Below, piece by piece: positions 5,262-7,518 of a DNA stretch of 7,518 nucleotides. The notes under the pieces are model-generated. The model did not search any database, was not told the DNA's origin, and worked only from the letters and a program-made list of their open reading frames with translations. Source of the stretch: Jejubacter sp036620675. Its GTDB lineage: Bacteria > Pseudomonadota > Gammaproteobacteria > Enterobacterales > Enterobacteriaceae. The position numbers and the translations under genes were made by a program. The stretch lies in assembly GCA_036620675.1 (NCBI GenBank), contig JAZHEE010000065.1; one strand, given 5' to 3'. How positions within the stretch are numbered: the first letter of the stretch is position 1; every line of letters begins with the position of its first letter.

Positions 5262-5495
5262 GTAAGATCATTCGTAAGCGTAAACCCGTGCCCTGGTTGC
5301 GGCAGTGATATGAAATACCTCAGTGGAGTCAATGCGGAACAGCAGGAACTGGTCTCCGGCCCCCTGAAAGTAATCGGTACGGTCAGAGCCTAAACCCGAT
5401 GAGACTGCATTGTTGAAGTACCTGCACCATCACGTCCCATCGATAGGGTATCACCGGACCAGGTCTGCTGGTCCGCGTGCTAACGGGCAAGTACA
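5262..5495 (+). pseudogene. IS66-family transposase TnpC fragment, zinc-finger and following region (part A)
   Basis: The plus frame reads NPCPGCGSDMKYLSGVNAEQ then ELVSGPLKVIGTVRA, the IS66 TnpC zinc-finger segment (CPxCG...EQxExxxxxxKVIrxVR). It is broken by TAA at 5391-5393 and TGA at 5400-5402; the TGA replaces a zinc-finger Cys before DCIVEVPAPSRPIDR. One G is missing in the G-run at 5446-5448. Restoring it gives GITGPGLLVRVLTGKYID, the well-conserved IS66 stretch before HLPLYRQ. The coding sequence ends at 5495, where another element begins. At least three separate lesions make this an old, decayed copy. The N-terminus lies beyond the IS1 junction and is lost. Confidence 0.75.
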
Positions 5496-5650
5496 TTGAC
5501 ATCCTCCCCTCGAAAGGAAGGGAATTCCTACAGCCAGGCGACAATGTCCTGCCGCGAGGATGTTCTTTGCGGCGTTTACGTGCGGCCATGAGTGGTTCCG
5601 CACTCACAACAAGTGTTAACGGAGATAGCCCCGCAACACGAACAAGCCTA
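5496..5650 (-). pseudogene. IS200/IS605-type TnpB 3' end with right-end hairpin
   Basis: On the minus strand a frame reads ACSCCGAISVNTCCECGTTHGR. After one missing base near 5582 it continues VNAAKNILAAGHCRLAVGIP. Two CxxC pairs followed by (D)VNAAKNIL are the C-terminal zinc ribbon and last RuvC motif of TnpB, the RNA-guided nuclease of these elements. The ribbon appears shortened. Directly downstream lies a hairpin (5501-5522): a 9-bp stem with one mismatch and two G-T pairs, closed by TTCG, then GATGTCAA ending at 5496. This is the usual right end, and in intact elements also the scaffold of the guide (omega) RNA. Only about 155 bp of some 1.3-1.8 kb remain, so it is not functional. Confidence 0.72.
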
Positions 5651-5651
5651 G

Positions 5652-5837
5652 GTGGAATACCTTTCGTTGACCACGTCGAACACCACGACCGCTCAATTCG
5701 TCGGTATCGCTGAAAACACGTCATTATCCTGCCCGATCTGCGGTAAAAACTGCCCTGTGCACGACCACCGACATCGCAAATGGCATCACCTTGATACCAG
5801 CCAGTTAGCCACTCTGGTTGAAACCGATGTCCCTCGA
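5652..5837 (+). pseudogene. ISL3-family transposase, N-terminal fragment
   Basis: A GTG-started frame gives MEYLSLTTSNTTTAQFVGIA, then LSCPICGKNCPVHDHRHRKW, HHLDTSQLATLVETDVPR. A short lead, a CPxCG...CPVxDH cysteine/histidine zinc finger and W-x-HLDT...VPR are the N-terminal signature of ISL3-family transposases, where VPRVxCPxHG should follow. Instead the frame passes at 5838 directly into IS66 sequence (MYLNRAMLTDW) with no frame break. About 62 of 400 or more residues are left. The start lies 2 bases from the TnpB remnant on the other strand, so these two pieces form a head-to-head block inserted in IS66. Confidence 0.78.
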
Positions 5838-5905
5838 ATCATGTACCTTAACCGGGCGATGCTCACCGACTGGGTGGATACGTGTTGCCGGCTAATGACC
5901 CGCGG
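5838..5905 (+). pseudogene. IS66-family TnpC fragment (part B)
   Basis: YLNRAMLTDWVDTCCRLMT is the IS66 TnpC segment ([L/M]xRAxLxxWV...) that normally follows GKYIDHLPLYRQ...RQGV by some 20 codons. Part A ends in GKYID at 5495 and this piece picks up afterwards in the same orientation. The 5496-5837 block therefore replaced about 16-20 codons of one original IS66 gene. Homology stops near 5900. Confidence 0.65.
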
Positions 5906-5967
5906 GATGAGGCCGGTTACCGCTACACCCCCACAGCAACGCCGCTAGGATGATATGTTCAACCCCC
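5906..5967. other. Unassigned junction between IS66 and Rpn remnants
   Basis: A short open plus frame RDEAGYRYTPTATPLG ends at TGA 5952-5954. I do not recognise it. It may be a sliver of another element. Confidence 0.25.
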
Positions 5968-6512
5968 GCATCATTGAGCACCAGAGCAGTCCGGACAGGC
6001 ATATGGCACTCAGACTCATGTGGTACTCAATTGCCGACATGCAGAAACACCAGGACGCCGGTCATGAGCAGCTGCCGCGGGTTATTCCGCTGCTGTTTTC
6101 CCACGGTCGTGGCAGCCCCTGGCCTTACACGCTGAACTGGACCGAGCTGTTTACCAGTCCGGGAACTGCACGAAAACTGTATACCGGTGATTTTCCCCTC
6201 ATCGATGTCGGCGCCATCGATGACGATGAAATCATGAAGCACCGCCGGATGGCCCTGCTGGAGCTGATGCTCAAGCACGCACAAACCCGCGACCAGGCTG
6301 AGTTGACCGAACATCTGGCCACCCTGCTGACTGCGGGTTACACACTACCGATGAGCAGCTGGTCACGTTAATGAAATGGATGCTGCAGACAGGAGACACG
6401 GCCAGACCCGAAGCCTTCCTGCAGGAACTGGCACACCGGTCACCGCAACACGTGGAGATTTTAATGACGATTGCACAACGACTGGAACAGAAAGGGCTGG
6501 AGAAGGGTATGC
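5968..6512 (+). pseudogene. Rpn (YhgA-like) PD-(D/E)XK nuclease, truncated and frameshifted
   Basis: The frame from about 5968 reads IIEHQSSPDRHMALRLMWYS, then LPRVIPLLFSHGR, ARKLYTGDFPLIDV and DDDEIMKHRRMALLELML. These are characteristic of the Rpn family (Transposase_31; recombination-promoting nucleases in E. coli). A one-base loss near 6347 shifts the frame. The following frame continues DEQLVTLMKWMLQTGDTARP to LMTIAQRLEQKGLEKG, the normal Rpn C-terminal half. The N-terminal part before EHQS, with the first catalytic acidic residues, is missing. The 3' end is lost at about 6512, where an IS3-family end begins. The ATG at 5955 reads into it but is not the native start. It should be non-functional. 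Confidence 0.85.
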
Positions 6513-6660
6513 CATGCAGCTGCCACGAGGCGACCCAATGGCTGACAGTGGAGTTGTGGAGGCCAAAATGCGCAGCGGCCCTCTTCATCCCGCCCTGACC
6601 AGAGAGATAATACTTTACGACCGCAATGCGAAATTCCAGCGTTTATCGTGGTTTGCCCAT
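6513..6660 (-). pseudogene. IS3-family OrfA (HTH), 5' fragment with stop at codon 6
   Basis: From ATG 6660-6658 the frame reads MGKPR, a TAA in place of a tyrosine-like codon, then TLEFRIAVVKYYLSGQGG and RAAAHFGLHNSTVSHWVASW, ending QLHGI at the break. The KxxAxxFGxxxSTVxxWVxxWxxHG pattern is the N-terminal helix-turn-helix of OrfA, which binds the IS ends. The nonsense codon at position 6 means the copy was already dead or decayed after truncation. Confidence 0.75.
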
Positions 6661-6708
6661 TAAAATGCACCTTACTCAGTTAGTGTCCAACTTTTGGGGT
6701 GCAGTTCA
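6513..6708 (-). mobile_element. IS3-family (IS150-group) left end, truncated
   Basis: The minus strand begins at 6708 with TGAACTGCACCCCAAAAGTT, a typical inverted repeat of IS150-group IS3 elements. It runs through a short leader to an orfA start at 6660 and breaks off near 6512 inside orfA against the Rpn remnant. Less than 200 bp of an element of about 1.3-1.5 kb survives. The orfB part and the other end are not in the window. Confidence 0.75.
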
Positions 6709-6750
6709 TTTAGGGCGGGGAGGATGTTAATTGCTGGTTAGTAAAAAACG

Positions 6751-6788
6751 CACTACATTTGTAATTACATCTGTAGTGTATGTATAAT
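6751..6788 (+). promoter_or_regulatory. relBE promoter with nested-palindrome operator
   Basis: The operator is a 28-bp dyad: CACTACA (6751-6757) pairs with TGTAGTG (6772-6778) around a perfect inner palindrome TGTAATTACA (6760-6769), all sharing one centre. E. coli RelB binds TTGTAATTACAA-type sites. The inner palindrome overlaps a -35 TTGTAA (6759-6764), 18 bases before TATAAT (6783-6788). RelB, and RelB-RelE at proper ratio, would block the promoter. Confidence 0.8.
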
Positions 6789-6819
6789 AACTGTACACGA
6801 TATAACCGGAGTACGAGCA

Positions 6820-7074
6820 ATGAGCACAATTCAAATCCGCGTTGATGACGAACTGAAAAAAGACGCCTATCAGGCCTTTGAAAAACTGAATCTGTCACCT
6901 TCAGACGCTCTTCGTCTGTTCCTGCGGTATGTCGCAGAGAACGAAAAACTCCCCTTTGCTGAAGTCTCAGTGATGGTGAGCGAAGATGATGAGGACGCTG
7001 ATATTCTTGCAGTCGTTCGGGAAAGACTGAAAAATCCGGCCAGACGGATCAGGGTTAACGTTGATGACCTTTAA
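6820..7074 (+). CDS. relB: RelB-family antitoxin
   Basis: An 84-residue protein. The N-terminal MSTIQIRVDDELKKDAYQAF followed by SPSDALRLFLRYVAENEKLP is the ribbon-helix-helix domain of RelB/DinJ antitoxins; it dimerises and binds the operator just upstream. The acidic middle (SEDDEDADILAVVRERL) and NPARRIRVNVDDL correspond to the C-terminal segment that wraps RelE, aligning end to end with E. coli RelB (KERLRNPKPVRVTLDEL). It is slightly longer than the 79-residue E. coli protein because of a Glu/Asp-rich insertion. GGAG at 6808-6811 stands 8 bases before the ATG. Its stop lies 11 bases inside relE, giving translational coupling in antitoxin-first order. Confidence 0.93.
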   Translation: MSTIQIRVDDELKKDAYQAFEKLNLSPSDALRLFLRYVAENEKLPFAEVSVMVSEDDEDADILAVVRERLKNPARRIRVNVDDL

Positions 7075-7354
7075 TGTTGAATTTGACGAAAGGGCATTTA
7101 AGGAATGGAATAAGCTCGAAAAAACGATCCGCGAGCAATTCAAAAAGAAGCTAAAAAAGCTTCAGCAAAACCCTTATGTGGAATCAGCCCGGCTGCATGG
7201 TGATCTGGCAGGTTGCTTTAAAATAAAGCTGAGAGCATCCGGTTTTCGTTTGATTTACAAGGTCATCAATGACGAGATTGTTATATGGGTGGTCGCGGTA
7301 GGTAAACGGGAAGACGAAAAAGCCTATGAAACGGCCAGAAAGCGTCTTTTATAA
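7064..7354 (+). CDS. relE: RelE-family mRNA interferase toxin
   Basis: A 96-residue protein if started at the ATG at 7064; a TTG at 7061 would add one codon, but the ATG with AGGG about 10 bases upstream is preferred. RelE cuts mRNA in the ribosomal A site. FDERAFKEWNKLEKTIREQF matches the start of E. coli RelE. The residues known to be important there are kept: the two lysines and arginine in CFKIKLRASGFRLIY, the arginine in VGKRED, and the tyrosine in KAYETARKRLL. The length equals the E. coli 95 residues. No lesion is visible, so with relB it should form a working module that would favour retention of this unstable region. It overlaps relB by 11 bases. Confidence 0.93.
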   Translation: MTFNVEFDERAFKEWNKLEKTIREQFKKKLKKLQQNPYVESARLHGDLAGCFKIKLRASGFRLIYKVINDEIVIWVVAVGKREDEKAYETARKRLL

Positions 7355-7376
7355 AATAACTATCACGCTCATACAT

Positions 7377-7399
7377 AACCTACCTCAAGGTGGGTTTCG
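7377..7399 (+). terminator. Terminator-like hairpin after relBE
   Basis: AACCTACC (7377-7384) pairs over 8 bp, with one T-G wobble, with GGTGGGTT (7389-7396) around loop TCAA, 23 bases after the relE stop. The U-run is short (TTT then CG), so it is a moderate terminator at best. Confidence 0.5.
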
Positions 7400-7441
7400 C
7401 CAGAAATATCTCTGGTATTCAGAAGCGCCTTTACCGGACCT

Positions 7442-7518
7442 TGTAGTGGTCAACAAAAACTGGCCACAGCTTTAGAGTTTTTCCAGAACAATCGTTCTGA
7501 TTCATCCGGCGTCAGACC
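7442..7518 (-). mobile_element. End of an insertion sequence, probably IS3 family (window edge)
   Basis: The sequence TGTAGTGGTCAACAAAAACT starting at 7442 looks like an IS terminal repeat. Just inside it a minus-strand frame ending at 7450-7452 reads GLTPDESERLFWKNSKAVAS then FC, similar in style to the C-terminus of an IS3-type OrfB (GLTPxE...). Only 22 codons are in the window, so the family assignment is tentative. Confidence 0.42.

Noticed and set aside
5383..5724. 113-codon minus-strand frame
   Set aside because: It runs across three different element fragments and in a frame different from the TnpB ribbon remnants over most of its length. It is an accidental opening.
6027..6322. Minus-strand frames opposite the Rpn remnant
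   Set aside because: The plus strand has clear Rpn homology; these are shadows.

Overview
The window looks like an accessory, repeatedly rearranged region of an enterobacterial (Enterobacterales) replicon. The basis is a full-length 768-bp IS1, an IS903-group IS5 element with the characteristic ends, E. coli-like tRNA-Thr and tRNA-Ile2 sequences, a RelBE pair close to the E. coli type, and an Rpn/YhgA-type nuclease remnant. Plasmid versus chromosomal island cannot be decided from the sequence, and neither can the genus.

Layout, left to right. (1) 1-230: end of a c-di-GMP phosphodiesterase (EAL) gene cut off just after its DDFGT motif. (2) 286-611, minus strand: a very tight array of tRNA-Ile2/Met(CAT), an odd tRNA-like gene with a collapsed anticodon loop, and tRNA-Thr(TGT), with a promoter and a terminator. 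(3) 697-1351, minus: a HigBA-like toxin-antitoxin operon with its promoter and operator. The toxin gene is frameshifted and the antitoxin is intact. (4) 1425-2663: the C-terminal end of an IS110-family transposase, abutted by a 1055-bp IS903-group element whose transposase has an in-frame TGA at codon 47. (5) 2723-4074, plus: an AT-rich, translationally coupled pair of class I SAM-dependent methyltransferase genes, foreign in base and codon use. (6) 4129-4403: the C-terminal part of a second EAL gene, cut by (7) an apparently intact IS1 (4404-5171, minus). (8) 5262-6708: a graveyard of nested transposon pieces. It holds IS66 tnpC in two parts, an IS200/IS605-type tnpB 3' end with its right-end hairpin, the N-terminus of an ISL3-family transposase, a decayed Rpn gene, and the left end of an IS3/IS150-group element. 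(9) 6751-7396: an apparently functional relBE operon with a strong nested-palindrome operator and a terminator-like hairpin. (10) 7442-7518: one end of a further, probably IS3-family, element leaving the window.

The genes that look able to work are the three RNAs (the middle one doubtful), the orphan HigA-like antitoxin, the two methyltransferases, IS1 insA/insAB' and relBE. Neither complete insertion sequence has a target-site duplication, so deletions or recombination after insertion shaped the locus. The most unusual items are the methyltransferase pair, in which half of the isoleucine codons of the first gene are ATA, and the compact tRNA array. The array's two ordinary members read ATA (if Ile2) and ACA, and its middle member seems to lack a normal anticodon loop.
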